Made by a program: the position numbers and the translations under genes | Part shown: piece after piece, positions 54,209-63,350 of the stretch | Position numbering within the stretch: position 1 is the stretch's first letter | Layout: each line of letters begins with the position of its first letter | Source: CAVSLM01 sp963728895 | GTDB lineage: Bacteria > Pseudomonadota > Gammaproteobacteria > JBBQDK01 | DNA: 64,000 nt | Direction of reading: 5' to 3' | Assembly: GCA_963728895.1 (NCBI GenBank) | Contig: CAVSLM010000001.1 | Location: forward strand, 558,001 to 622,000 | The notes under the pieces: model-generated | What the model was told of the DNA's origin: nothing | What the model saw: only the letters and a program-made list of their open reading frames with translations | Databases searched by the model: none

Positions 54209-56464
54209 ATGGCGCTGGACGAATACCAACGCAAGCGCGATTTTCTCCGCACTCCGGAGCCGCAGGGCGGGCGCCGGCGTCGCGGTGAGGCGCTGCGATT
54301 CGTGGTGCAGAAACACGCAGCACGGCGCCTGCACTACGACTTTCGTCTCGAGCTCGACGGCACCCTCAAGAGCTGGGCCGTGCCCAAGGGCCCCAGTCTC
54401 AGGGCCGGCGAACGCCGCCTGGCGGTGCACGTCGAGGACCATCCCCTGGAGTACAGCGACTTCGAAGGAGTGATTCCGGCCAGACAGCACGGCGCGGGGC
54501 CGGTGCTGGTGTGGGACCGGGGGCAGTGGTTTCCCGAAGGCGAGGCCGCCCAAGCCTACCGCAAGGGGCATCTGCGCTTTCGCCTCGAGGGCACCAAGCT
54601 GCGCGGACTGTGGGATCTGGTTCGTACCGGCGGCCGCGGTGCGGGCGAGGATGCGAAGAACTGGCTGCTCATCAAGGTCGCCGACGAGGCGGCAATCGGT
54701 ACGGAGGTGGTGGAGGAGCAGCCGCAGAGCGTGCTGAGCGCGCGTACGCTGGAGGAGGTGGCGGCGGCGCCGGACGCCGTATGGTCCGCCGGGCGCGATG
54801 CCGCCGGTACCAGGAAACGCGGGCGCCGCGACGGCGCTGTCCCCGAGCTGCTCGCGCCGCAATTCGCCACCCTGGTCGACCAGCCTCCGGAAGGTGCGCA
54901 GTGGCTGTACGAAATCAAGCATGACGGATACCGTATTCTGGCGCGCATCGCGGCCGGCAAGGTTCGGCTGTTCAGCCGCAATGGCAAGGACTGGACACGG
55001 CGCCTCGCTGCGGTTGCCAAAGCCGTGGCGAGGCTGGGTGTGAACGACACCTGGCTGGATGGCGAGGTGGTCGCGCTGCTGCCCGACGGGCGCAGCAGCT
55101 TCGCCGCGCTGCAAGCCGCCCTCAGCGGGGAGCGGGCGGCGCATCTCACCTATTTCCTGTTCGACATGCCCTGGCGCGACGGTGCGGACTGGACGCGACG
55201 GTCCTTGCGAGAGCGCAAGGCGGCGCTGGCGCGACTGATTGCCGAACGCCCGCAACCGGAATTGCGCTACAGCGATCACGTGACGGCGCGGGGCGGGAAT
55301 TTCTTTCGCGAAGCCTGCCGGATGGGGCTGGAAGGCGTCGTGGCCAAGCGCAGCGATGGCGCCTACGTCGCAGGCCGTGGCCGCGACTGGCTCAAGGTGA
55401 AATGTCTGCGGCGCCAGGAGTTCGTGGTCGGCGGCTACACCGACCCGGGCGGTGCGCCGGCTGCGGACGTGGTGCGCGAGCAGGCCTTCCCCGCGGCAAA
55501 GCCCGCGACGGTCGCAAAGCCTGCCTGCGCTGCCACCGGCGCAGGCCGGCGCACGGCGCCGCCGGAAAGTGTGGAAATCGCGGGCGTGCGCCTCACCCAC
55601 GCCGATAAGGTGCTCTACCCGGAGGTCGGGTTGCGCAAGCGCGACATCGCCGAATACTACGTGCGCGTCGCCGAACATTTCCTGCCGCATGTGCTCGGCA
55701 GGCCCATCTCCCTGGTGCGCTGTCCCGACGGTTGGCAGGGACCCTGCTTCTTCCAGAAGCACCCCAGCGGCGCCCTGCCCGAGGGCCTTGCCACCGTACC
55801 CATCACCGAGCGCGGTGGCACCCGCAAATATCTGATGGTGGAGTCGCTGCAGGGCGTAATGGCGCTGGTGCAGATGGGCGTGCTGGAAATCCATCCGTGG
55901 GGCTCGCGCAGCGACCGGCTCGAGTACCCTGACCGACTGATCTTCGACCTCGACCCCGATCCGGAACTCGACTGGCCGCAGGTGCTGGTCGCCGCGCGCC
56001 GGGTGCGCGACCGCCTGGGCTCACTCGGGCTGCGCAGCTTCGTGCAGACCACCGGCGGCAAGGGCCTGCACGTGGTGGTGCCCATTGAGCCGCGGCTCGA
56101 GTGGGCTCAGGTGAAGGCGTTCTGCAAGGCCGTCGCCGAGGACGTGGCGCGCCGGGAGCCGCAACGCTATACCGCGACGCTGGCGAAGACCGCCCGTAGC
56201 GGCAAGATCTTCATCGATTACCTGCGAAACGCACGCGGGGCCACGGCCGTGGCGAGCTATTCGACGCGTGCCCGCGCCGGCGCCACGGTGGCAACCCCAT
56301 TGCGATGGGAGGAGCTGCGCCCGGCGTTGCGTTCGGATCACTACCACATCTGCAATCTGCCGGCCCGGTTACGTGCTCAGCGTGCCGATCCCTGGGCCGG
56401 ATATCGCGACTTGCGCCAGCAGCTGACCACCGAGGCGCTGCGCGCACTGCGCGTCGCGCGTTGA
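54209..56464 (+). CDS. ligD: LigD: phosphoesterase-ligase-polymerase, OB-fold mostly missing
   Basis: A 751-residue multifunctional repair protein. Order: 3'-phosphoesterase (about 20-170, ARRLHYDFRLELDG, VEDHPLEYSDFEGVIP), ATP-dependent ligase (210-410, Lys237 in LYEIKHDGYR, TWLDGEVVAL, GLEGVVAKR, DWLKVKC), then polymerase (about 455-750, NRxGG-like and FDLDPDP metal site). After the ligase core FVVGGYTDPGG (about residue 415) the normal OB-fold (around 90 residues) is replaced by a short Ala/Pro/Lys stretch. LigD normally needs Ku, whose gene here is only a remnant. The polymerase and phosphoesterase parts look intact. Confidence 0.9.
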   Translation: MALDEYQRKRDFLRTPEPQGGRRRRGEALRFVVQKHAARRLHYDFRLELDGTLKSWAVPKGPSLRAGERRLAVHVEDHPLEYSDFEGVIPARQHGAGPVLVWDRGQWFPEGEAAQAYRKGHLRFRLEGTKLRGLWDLVRTGGRGAGEDAKNWLLIKVADEAAIGTEVVEEQPQSVLSARTLEEVAAAPDAVWSAGRDAAGTRKRGRRDGAVPELLAPQFATLVDQPPEGAQWLYEIKHDGYRILARIAAGKVRLFSRNGKDWTRRLAAVAKAVARLGVNDTWLDGEVVALLPDGRSSFAALQAALSGERAAHLTYFLFDMPWRDGADWTRRSLRERKAALARLIAERPQPELRYSDHVTARGGNFFREACRMGLEGVVAKRSDGAYVAGRGRDWLKVKCLRRQEFVVGGYTDPGGAPAADVVREQAFPAAKPATVAKPACAATGAGRRTAPPESVEIAGVRLTHADKVLYPEVGLRKRDIAEYYVRVAEHFLPHVLGRPISLVRCPDGWQGPCFFQKHPSGALPEGLATVPITERGGTRKYLMVESLQGVMALVQMGVLEIHPWGSRSDRLEYPDRLIFDLDPDPELDWPQVLVAARRVRDRLGSLGLRSFVQTTGGKGLHVVVPIEPRLEWAQVKAFCKAVAEDVARREPQRYTATLAKTARSGKIFIDYLRNARGATAVASYSTRARAGATVATPLRWEELRPALRSDHYHICNLPARLRAQRADPWAGYRDLRQQLTTEALRALRVAR

Positions 56465-57007
56465 GTGCGCGCCGCAGCGGCATGCGATCGAGCGTCCCGG
56501 CGGCAAATCCCCCGGCGTGTCGAGGGTGAGATATGGCACTAACCTAGCCAGCCCGTAAAAGGGTCGGTGGTGTCCCAAGGCGGACCAGGATCGGGTGTCT
56601 CACCCGCGCCGGGCCCTGTGAGGCCGATTCACGGGCGGCGCCCGGGCGGGGAGGACCAACCTAAATTCCGCGTTTCGGCGGCCGACGAGTACGCCCATGC
56701 TCAAAGGCCGAGGATCCCGTTTACGCCCGTGGGCGCTGCTGCCGACCGTCGCGCGTGCGGGGGTGTCGTTCTGCGCGTTGACCGAGGTTCCCGGGGCATG
56801 CAGAATGGCTCGAATGCGGCGCCACAGGTTGCCGACTATACTGCAATGCTGGGGTTTGTCCGGTGGAGTTCTGGACGGATCACCGCCCAGGCGAGCGATC
56901 CGCGACAAAGGAGGCAGGGGCAGACCGGCCGGGTACACCGCGCACAAAGGGCTGGTATGGGCCGCATCGCAGTCCAGCCGCCGCACAACATTCAGCAGAA
57001 CAATCAC
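56465..57007 (+). other. 543-bp gap before the NRPS locus
   Basis: No gene is recognised. At 56534-56549 TGGCACTAACCTAGCC has the sigma-54 spacing GG-N10-GC and a perfect -24 element, but TAGC at -12; it is 460 bp from the next gene. Near 56840 a TATACT box lies in GCCGACTATACT, a sequence also seen at 18575, without a matching -35. A promoter for the locus should be here. Confidence 0.4.
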
Positions 57008-58977
57008 ATGAGTGCACCATGCCAACTCGGCGGGGTCTCCTCCGCCGGCAGTCGGTTTCCCTCCATATCCGCGCTCCTTCGGCACCAGGCAGCGCATGCG
57101 GCACGCGCGCCGGCGCTGCTGGCGGTCGCCGGCGACGTGCTGGATTACGACACAGTGCTGCGCCGCGTGAGCGCTCTGATTGCTGCGCTGATTGGGGAGG
57201 GTGTCGCCCCTGGCCAGCGGGTGGCAATCGTATTGCCGAACGGGACAGACATGGCGCTTGCGGCGCTGGGCGTGGCTTCCTACACCGCCTGTGCACCGCT
57301 CAATCCCGCCTATCAGACCGCAGATTTCGAGTTCTATCTCGGGGACCTCGATGCCCGTGCATTGCTCACTACGGTTGGTTTTGACACGCCGGCACGGCGG
57401 GTTGCCGCAGCACACGGCATTCCCGTCATTGAGCTGGGCGGAGAACCTACCTGGGCCCCCGGCGTCTCGTCCGTCGCAGCGTCACTGACCGCCGCCGAAT
57501 CGGGTGGCGAATACGGCGCGGGCATCGACGACGTGGCCCTGGTGTTGCACACGTCGGGCACGACTTCGCGGCCCAAGCTGGTGCCGCTTACCCATCGCAA
57601 CCTGTGTGCTTCTGCGGCAAACGTGGCCACGGCGCTCGCCCTCGGTCCGGGTGACCGCTGTCTCAACGTGATGCCGCTGTTTCATATCCACGGGCTGGTC
57701 GCGGCGCTGCTCGCCAGCCTGCACTGCGGGGCGAGCGTGGTCTGCGCTCCCGGTTTGGCCATGTCGGAGTTTGCCGGTTGGCTGCAGCGGTTCCGCCCCA
57801 CCTGGTACACCGCGGTGCCCACCATGCACCAGGCCATACTCGACGCCGCTTCTGCACACCCGGATGGATACGCGCGAGCATCGTCTGCGTTTCATCCGTT
57901 CCTCCTCCGCAGCCCTGCCGCCTCAGGTCATGAAGGCGCTCGAGGCGGCGTTCTCAGCGCCGGTGATCGAAGCTTACGGGATGACGGAGGCGGCGCATCA
58001 GATGACCAGCAATCCGCTGCCGCCGGCGCCGCGCAAGCCGGGTTCGGTCGGCATCGCGGCGGGCCCGGAGGTCGCCATCATGGATGCCAAGCACCGACTG
58101 CTGGTGCCGGGCGCAAACCGGGGAGGTGGTGATCCGGGGCCAGAATGTTACCGCAGGGTATGCAAACGACCCGCAGGCCAATGCCGCCGCCTATAGCGAG
58201 GGGTGGTTCCATACCGGCGACGAGGGACGGCTGGACGAGGACGGCTATCTGTTTCTCACGGGGCGCCTCAAGGAGATGATCAACCGCGGGGGCGAGAAGA
58301 TCTCCCCACGAGAGGTCGACGAAGTACTCATGGACCATCCCGCGGTGTTGCAGGCGGTGACCTTTGCGCTGCCGCACCCGACGCTGGGGGAGGACGTCGC
58401 CGCCGCCGTGGTGCTGCGCCCGGGTGCTGCGGCCACCGAGAGCGATCTGCGCGCGCTCGCCTTCGACCGCCTTGCCGACTTCAAGGTGCCGAGCCAGGTG
58501 TTGATCGTCGATCGCATTCCCGCGGGACCCACGGGCAAGCTGCAGCGCATCGGACTTGCGGCGCACCTCGCGCGGGCGCTGCGTCACGGCTACGCCGCGC
58601 CCCGAAATCCGCTGGAACAGGTGCTGGCCGCCATCGAGGGCGAGGTGCTGGGTCTCGATCAGGTGAGCGTGCAGGACAACTTCTTCGCGCTGGGTGGTGA
58701 CTCGCTGCGCGCCACCCAGGTGGTCACGCGCCTGCGCGCAGTGCTGCAGGTGGATGTGCCGATCCCGGAGCTGTTCCACCATCCCACGATCGCGGCGCTC
58801 GCCAGCGACCTGCTGCTGCAGCATCCGGAGCTCGGCGACCCCGCGCTCGGCGAGCTGCTCGCCGAGGTGCAGGGCCTGAGCGAGGAAGAGGCGCAGCGCC
58901 TGCTGCAGGATGAAGCGCTGCCGACCGAACCGGCGGACGCCGCGGGCGCATCGCTACCGGGTTCGGGAAGCGCCTGA
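57008..58977 (+). pseudogene. Oxalate-CoA-ligase-like AMP ligase fused to a carrier domain, two frameshifts
   Basis: About 650 residues over three frames. Frame one (ATG 57008): acyl-AMP synthetase front with TSGTTSRPKLVPLTHRN and NVMPLFHIHGLVAALLAS. Near 57865 it shifts to SSSAALPPQVMKALEAAF and EAYGMTEAAHQM. Near 58115 it shifts again to GEVVIRGQNVTAGYANDP, GWFHTGDEGRLDEDG, NRGGEKISPREVDEVL and ADFKVPSQVLIVDRIP. A peptidyl-carrier domain follows (DNFFALGGDSLRATQVV). The ligase part resembles plant/yeast oxalyl-CoA synthetase (AAE3/Pcs60). It probably loads a starter acid on its own carrier. All motifs are intact apart from the shifts, so errors are possible. Confidence 0.8.
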
Positions 58978-58982
58978 CCATC

Positions 58983-59832
58983 ATGCGCGATGTCTTCGGA
59001 ACGGCACTGCGCAAGGAAGTGCGCAGGGGCAATATCGTACCGCTCATCGGCGTCTACGACGTCTTCTCGGCCTCGCTCGCCGCGCGGCATTTCCAAGGAT
59101 TGTTCATCAGCGGTTTCAGCTTCGCCGCGAGCTATTACGGATTGCCCGACATCGGCTTCATCTCCTGGTCGGACATCGTGGCTTTCACTCACCGGGTCCG
59201 GGCGATCCTGCCGCACCACCACGTGGTGGTCGACATCGACGATGGCTACTGCGATGCGGAAGTTGCGTGTCACGTAGTGTCGTTGCTGGAAGGCGTGGGG
59301 GCATCGGGCGTGGTGCTGGAAGATCAGCAACGCCCGCGCAAGTGCGGCCACTACGACGGCAAGCAGCTCATGGAGCTCGAGCCCTTTCTCTTCAAGCTCG
59401 AACGGGTGCTGGAGACGCGACGCGATCTGTTCGTGGTGGCCCGCACCGATGCGGCCGACGAGGAGGAAATCGCGGGTGCGCGCCGTGGCATTCGCCCGCG
59501 CCGGTGCCGACGCCGTGCTGGTTGACGGCGTGCGTAGTCTGCGCACCATCGCCGCACTGCGCGAGCTGATCGACTGTCCGCTGATGTACAACCAGATCGC
59601 CGGCGGCAAGTCGCCACCATGCACGTTGACCGAGCTGCACCACGCCGGCATCGCGCTGGTGAACTACAGCACGCCTTGTCTGTTCGCCGCGCATGCCGCG
59701 CTGGAGGAATCGCTGCGCACGCTGAAGTCCAATGACGGACGACTCGACGGTAGCACCGCCGGTGCGGTGGAGCTGTCGGCCTGCTCGGCATTGCTCAAGG
59801 CCAACCTGGCGCTGCGCAACGGCGGGGCGTAA
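58983..59832 (+). pseudogene. Isocitrate-lyase/PEP-mutase family lyase, one frameshift
   Basis: About 280 residues. Frame one from ATG 58983: VPLIGVYDVFSASLAARHF, VVVDIDDGYCDAEVACHV with the metal-binding Asp residues, and VVLEDQQRPRKCGH, the catalytic Cys loop of the lyase branch. Near 59472-59476 (a GGG run) it shifts to AVAFARAGADAVLVDGV and ends MYNQIAGGKSP and NYSTPCLFAAHAALEE. The KCGH loop marks a C-C lyase/hydrolase (isocitrate-lyase-like, oxaloacetate-hydrolase-like), not a phosphonate-making PEP mutase (EDKxxxKxNS). It lies between the AMP ligase (5 bp) and the NRPS (TAATG overlap), so it should serve the same product. Confidence 0.8.
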
Positions 59833-62800
59833 TGCAAGCGGAGGGCGTGATGGACGACCGGCATTCTCCCGCCGACCCTGCAGCCTGCTCCGGGCTCTCG
59901 CCGGCAAAGCGCGCGCTGCTGCTGCGCAGGTTGCGCGAGCGAAACGCCGCCGCGCCCGAAGCAGACGCCATCCCCAGGCGCGCACCGGGCAGTATCGTGC
60001 CGCTGTCCTTCTCGCAGCAGAGCATGTGGTTCCTCGAGCAGCTGCAACCCGGCAGCCCGACCTATCACCGCCCGGTCGTCATCCGCCTGGAGGGACCATT
60101 GGATCGGGCGCTGCTGCTTGCCTCGCTGCGCGCCATTGTGCAGCGCCACGAGTCGCTGCGCACGCGGTTCCCGGAAGTCGACGGTGTTCCCCGTCAGGAA
60201 GTGGTTGCGCAGCTGTCGCTCGAGCTGCCGTTGCGCGATCTCAGCGCTCTGCCACCCGCTCCCCGCAGCGAAGCGCTGTTGCGCGAGATTTCTGTCGTGG
60301 CCCGGCAGCCCTTCGATCTTGCGTCCGGTCCCTGGCCGCGGCTGCTGCTGTTTCGCCTCGAGGCACGCTCGCATGTGCTGCTGATCGCGCTGCACCACAT
60401 CGTGTTCGACGGCTGGTCGGGCACCGTGCTGCTGCGCGAGCTGGCCGCCGACTATCGGATGCTCGCATCCGGTGAACAGTTGGACCGGCTGCCGCCGCTG
60501 GCCGTGCAGTACGGGGATTTCACCCTATGGCAGCACAACCGGCTGCGCGGCGCCGTGCTCGCGGGGCTGCTCGAGTATTGGAAGCAGCAGCTTGCCGATG
60601 CCCCGCGCTTCGAGTTGTCTCCCGACCACGCGCGTCCCGCAGTTCCTGACGGTCAGGGCTCGGAGCACGAGTGGCGGCTCCCGCCGGCACTGACACCCGC
60701 CCTGAAGGAGCTGGCGAATCGCCGAGGCGTCACGCTGTTCATGACGCTGCTGGCAGGGTTCGTGCTGCTGCTGCATCGCGAGAGCGCATCGCGCGACATC
60801 AGCATTGGTGTGCCGGTGGCCGCACGTCACCGCTACGAGCTGGAAGGGCTCATCGGCGTGTTCACGAACTCCCTGGTGCTGCGTACGCGCCTCGAGGGTG
60901 ATCCCACCTTCGGCGAACTGCTGCTGCAGGTGCAAGAGGTGGCGCTCGGTGCCTATGCGCACCAGGAGCTGCCTTTCGAGCGTTTGGTGGCGAATCTGCC
61001 GCTTGCGCGCGATCTCAGCCGGCATCCGCTGTTCCAGGTGACCTTTCAGCTGCGTTCTACCCTCGAGCAGCAGGCGCAGGCCGGTGAGCTGCACCTGCAG
61101 GAACTGTACCTGGATCTCGGCGTCGCCAAGTTCGACCTGGCACTCACTGCCGTGGACGGGCCCCAGGGGCTGATCTGCCGCTTGCAATACAGCACTGAGC
61201 TCTTTACCGCGGAGCGTATCGTGCGCCTGGCGGACCACTACACGCGGCTGTTGGAGGCGGTCGCAGAGGACGAGACACGGTCCCTGAGCGCCCTGCCGGC
61301 TGCCGTGGATGACGTTCGCGCACGTACGTTCGCCGCGACGGCGCATGGCGCAGCAGTGTCGCCTGAATGGGGTGAGGGCGAGCGGCGACCGCGCTCCGGG
61401 ATCGGCGTGGTCCGGCAGTTCGCGGCCGCAGCGCGCGCCCATCCGCAGCAGCCTGCGGTGGTGATGGAGCAGCAGGTGCTGAGTTACGCGGAGCTCGATC
61501 GACGCACCGATGCGCTTGCCCGCGAGCTGCGCGCCTTGGGCGCCGGCCCCGAGGTTCGGGTGGCGCTGGTGATGGAAAGGGCGCCGGAGGTAATCGTTGC
61601 GATCCTCGGCGTGCTGAAAGCCGGTGCCGCCTATGTGCCGTTGGAACCGGGGCTGCCGCCAGCGCGCTTGCGTTTCCTGCTGGAGGATTGCGCGGCGCCC
61701 CTGGTGCTCACCCAGCGGCGCCTGCTGTCGCGTCTCCCCCAGGGCGCGTTCCGGTCTCGGTGCGTCGACGCGCCGGCCGTCCCGGAAGAAAACGCGCCCG
61801 ATCAAACCCTGCCCGATATCGCGCCCGGGCAGCTTGCGTACGTCATTTACACTTCGGGCTCCACCGGGACGCCCAACGGCGTCATGATCGAACACGACGC
61901 GCTGGCGCACTTTTGCGCAGTTGCCGCCGCCGACTATGGACTGGGGCCGGGGGATCGCGTGCTGCAGCTTGCGTCGCTCGGTTTTGACGCCTCGGTCGAA
62001 GAGATCTTTCCCGCGCTGCTGTGCGGCGCCACCGTCGTGCTGCGCAGCGAGACCACCATCGCCTCGTCGCGCCTGTTTGTGGAACACTGTGCCGCGTGGG
62101 GCGTCACCATGGCCTCTCTGCCCACCGACTTCTGGCACGCGCTGGCGGCGGATCTCGCTACCGAACATCTGGCGCTGCCGCCGTCGCTGCGCCTGGTGGT
62201 CATCGGCGGCGAGGCTGCGCGCGGCGATGCGCTGGCGCTGTGGCGCCGCTGCGTCGGCGCGACGCCGCGCCTGCTCAACACCTACGGTCCGACCGAGACC
62301 ACGGTTGTCGCCACCCGCTATGCGCCGCCGGAGCACGTGGATGCGGGGCTGCTTCCCATCGGCAGGCCGCTTGCCAATACGCGTGTTTACGTGCTTGACG
62401 AGCAGCGGAGTCCTGTCGGGGTAGACGTTGCGGGAGAGCTCTACATTGGCGGTCCCGGCGTGGCGCGCGGCTACCTGGGTCGCCCCGACCTGACTGCCGA
62501 GCGCTTCATTGCTGATCCGTTTCTCGCGGAGCCCGGCGCACGCCTGTACCGCAGCGGCGACCTGGTGCGGTGGCGTCCCGACGGCAATCTGGAGTTTCTG
62601 GGCAGGATCGACCAGCAAGTGAAGATCCGCGGTTATCGGGTCGAGCTTGGGGAGATCGAATCGGCGCTGCGCGCCCTTCCGGGGCTGCGGGATGCCGTCG
62701 TGCTGGTACAGGAAACGGCGACGGCAACGCGACGACTCGCCGCCTGGGTGGTAGCCGCACCCGGACCGGCACCGTCGTACGACGAGCTGCGTACCACACT

Positions 62801-63224
62801 GGGTGCACGGCTGCCTGGTTACATGGTTCCCGAGGCATTCTACACGGTGCCGGCGTTGCCGCTCACGCCCAACGGCAAGGTGGACCGCCGTGCGCTGGCC
62901 GATTGCGGAACGGCGTTGGAGCCTGGACGCCAGGGTGAGTTTCTCGCGCCGCGCTCGAAGTTGGAGTCCACACTCGCGCAGATCTGGGTCGAGGTGCTGG
63001 GCGTCTCGCGGGTGGGTGTACACGACGATTTCTTCCGACTTGGCGGACACTCGCTGCTTGCCGTGCGTGTGCTGGCGTGCATCGCACGGCAGCTCGGAGT
63101 AGTGGTACACGCGCAGGCGTTGTTCGAGGCGCCGACCGTCGCCGCGCTGGCGGTACTTATACAGGGGGGCACGGCACCACCGGAGCTGGCTGCAATTCCG
63201 CGCCGCCCTCGACGCAAGGAGTAG
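59832..63224 (+). CDS. Nonribosomal peptide synthetase module C-A-PCP
   Basis: A 1130-residue single module. Condensation domain at about 55-480 with intact HHIVFDG (188-194); adenylation domain at about 520-1030 with YTSGSTGTPNG, FDASVEEIFPAL, NTYGPTETTVVATRY, YRSGDLVRW and LPLTPNGKVDRRAL; carrier domain at about 1045-1110 with FFRLGGHSLLAVRV. By alignment to GrsA, the pocket reads D-A-E-S-V-G-T-V-V-K; Glu at the 239 position and Ser at 278 resemble lysine-type pockets. The C domain would join the acid from the preceding ligase-carrier protein to this residue. ATG 59832 overlaps the previous stop (TAATG); ATG 59850 is an alternative. No thioesterase. Confidence 0.93.
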   Translation: MQAEGVMDDRHSPADPAACSGLSPAKRALLLRRLRERNAAAPEADAIPRRAPGSIVPLSFSQQSMWFLEQLQPGSPTYHRPVVIRLEGPLDRALLLASLRAIVQRHESLRTRFPEVDGVPRQEVVAQLSLELPLRDLSALPPAPRSEALLREISVVARQPFDLASGPWPRLLLFRLEARSHVLLIALHHIVFDGWSGTVLLRELAADYRMLASGEQLDRLPPLAVQYGDFTLWQHNRLRGAVLAGLLEYWKQQLADAPRFELSPDHARPAVPDGQGSEHEWRLPPALTPALKELANRRGVTLFMTLLAGFVLLLHRESASRDISIGVPVAARHRYELEGLIGVFTNSLVLRTRLEGDPTFGELLLQVQEVALGAYAHQELPFERLVANLPLARDLSRHPLFQVTFQLRSTLEQQAQAGELHLQELYLDLGVAKFDLALTAVDGPQGLICRLQYSTELFTAERIVRLADHYTRLLEAVAEDETRSLSALPAAVDDVRARTFAATAHGAAVSPEWGEGERRPRSGIGVVRQFAAAARAHPQQPAVVMEQQVLSYAELDRRTDALARELRALGAGPEVRVALVMERAPEVIVAILGVLKAGAAYVPLEPGLPPARLRFLLEDCAAPLVLTQRRLLSRLPQGAFRSRCVDAPAVPEENAPDQTLPDIAPGQLAYVIYTSGSTGTPNGVMIEHDALAHFCAVAAADYGLGPGDRVLQLASLGFDASVEEIFPALLCGATVVLRSETTIASSRLFVEHCAAWGVTMASLPTDFWHALAADLATEHLALPPSLRLVVIGGEAARGDALALWRRCVGATPRLLNTYGPTETTVVATRYAPPEHVDAGLLPIGRPLANTRVYVLDEQRSPVGVDVAGELYIGGPGVARGYLGRPDLTAERFIADPFLAEPGARLYRSGDLVRWRPDGNLEFLGRIDQQVKIRGYRVELGEIESALRALPGLRDAVVLVQETATATRRLAAWVVAAPGPAPSYDELRTTLGARLPGYMVPEAFYTVPALPLTPNGKVDRRALADCGTALEPGRQGEFLAPRSKLESTLAQIWVEVLGVSRVGVHDDFFRLGGHSLLAVRVLACIARQLGVVVHAQALFEAPTVAALAVLIQGGTAPPELAAIPRRPRRKE

Positions 63225-63227
63225 CAC

Positions 63228-63350
63228 ATGACTATCAGTGCCGCATTCGAGCAGCGTTGTCGGGCCGAGATTCGGTATCGCCACCTGGCATGGAGCAGCG
63301 ACAAGGCGCGTGCGGCGCGTGCGGAATACGGCTGCGAAGCAAATTCATGA
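63228..63350 (+). CDS. Short 40-residue ORF between NRPS genes
   Basis: ATG 63228 lies six bases after AAGGAG, which overlaps the NRPS stop codon, so translation is likely. The product, MTISAAFEQRCRAEIRYRHL and 20 more residues, has no recognised motif. Its stop overlaps the next ATG (ATGA, 63347). It may be the broken front end of the next synthetase rather than a gene in its own right. Confidence 0.45.
   Translation: MTISAAFEQRCRAEIRYRHLAWSSDKARAARAEYGCEANS

Noticed and set aside
58983..59832. Reading the lyase as a phosphonate-forming PEP mutase
   Set aside because: The catalytic loop is EDQQRPRKCGH, the C-C lyase type, not EDKxxxKxNS. No phosphonopyruvate decarboxylase is nearby in the window.
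60525..63284. Minus-strand open frame of 919 codons
   Set aside because: Antisense of the NRPS gene; no domain can be recognised in it.
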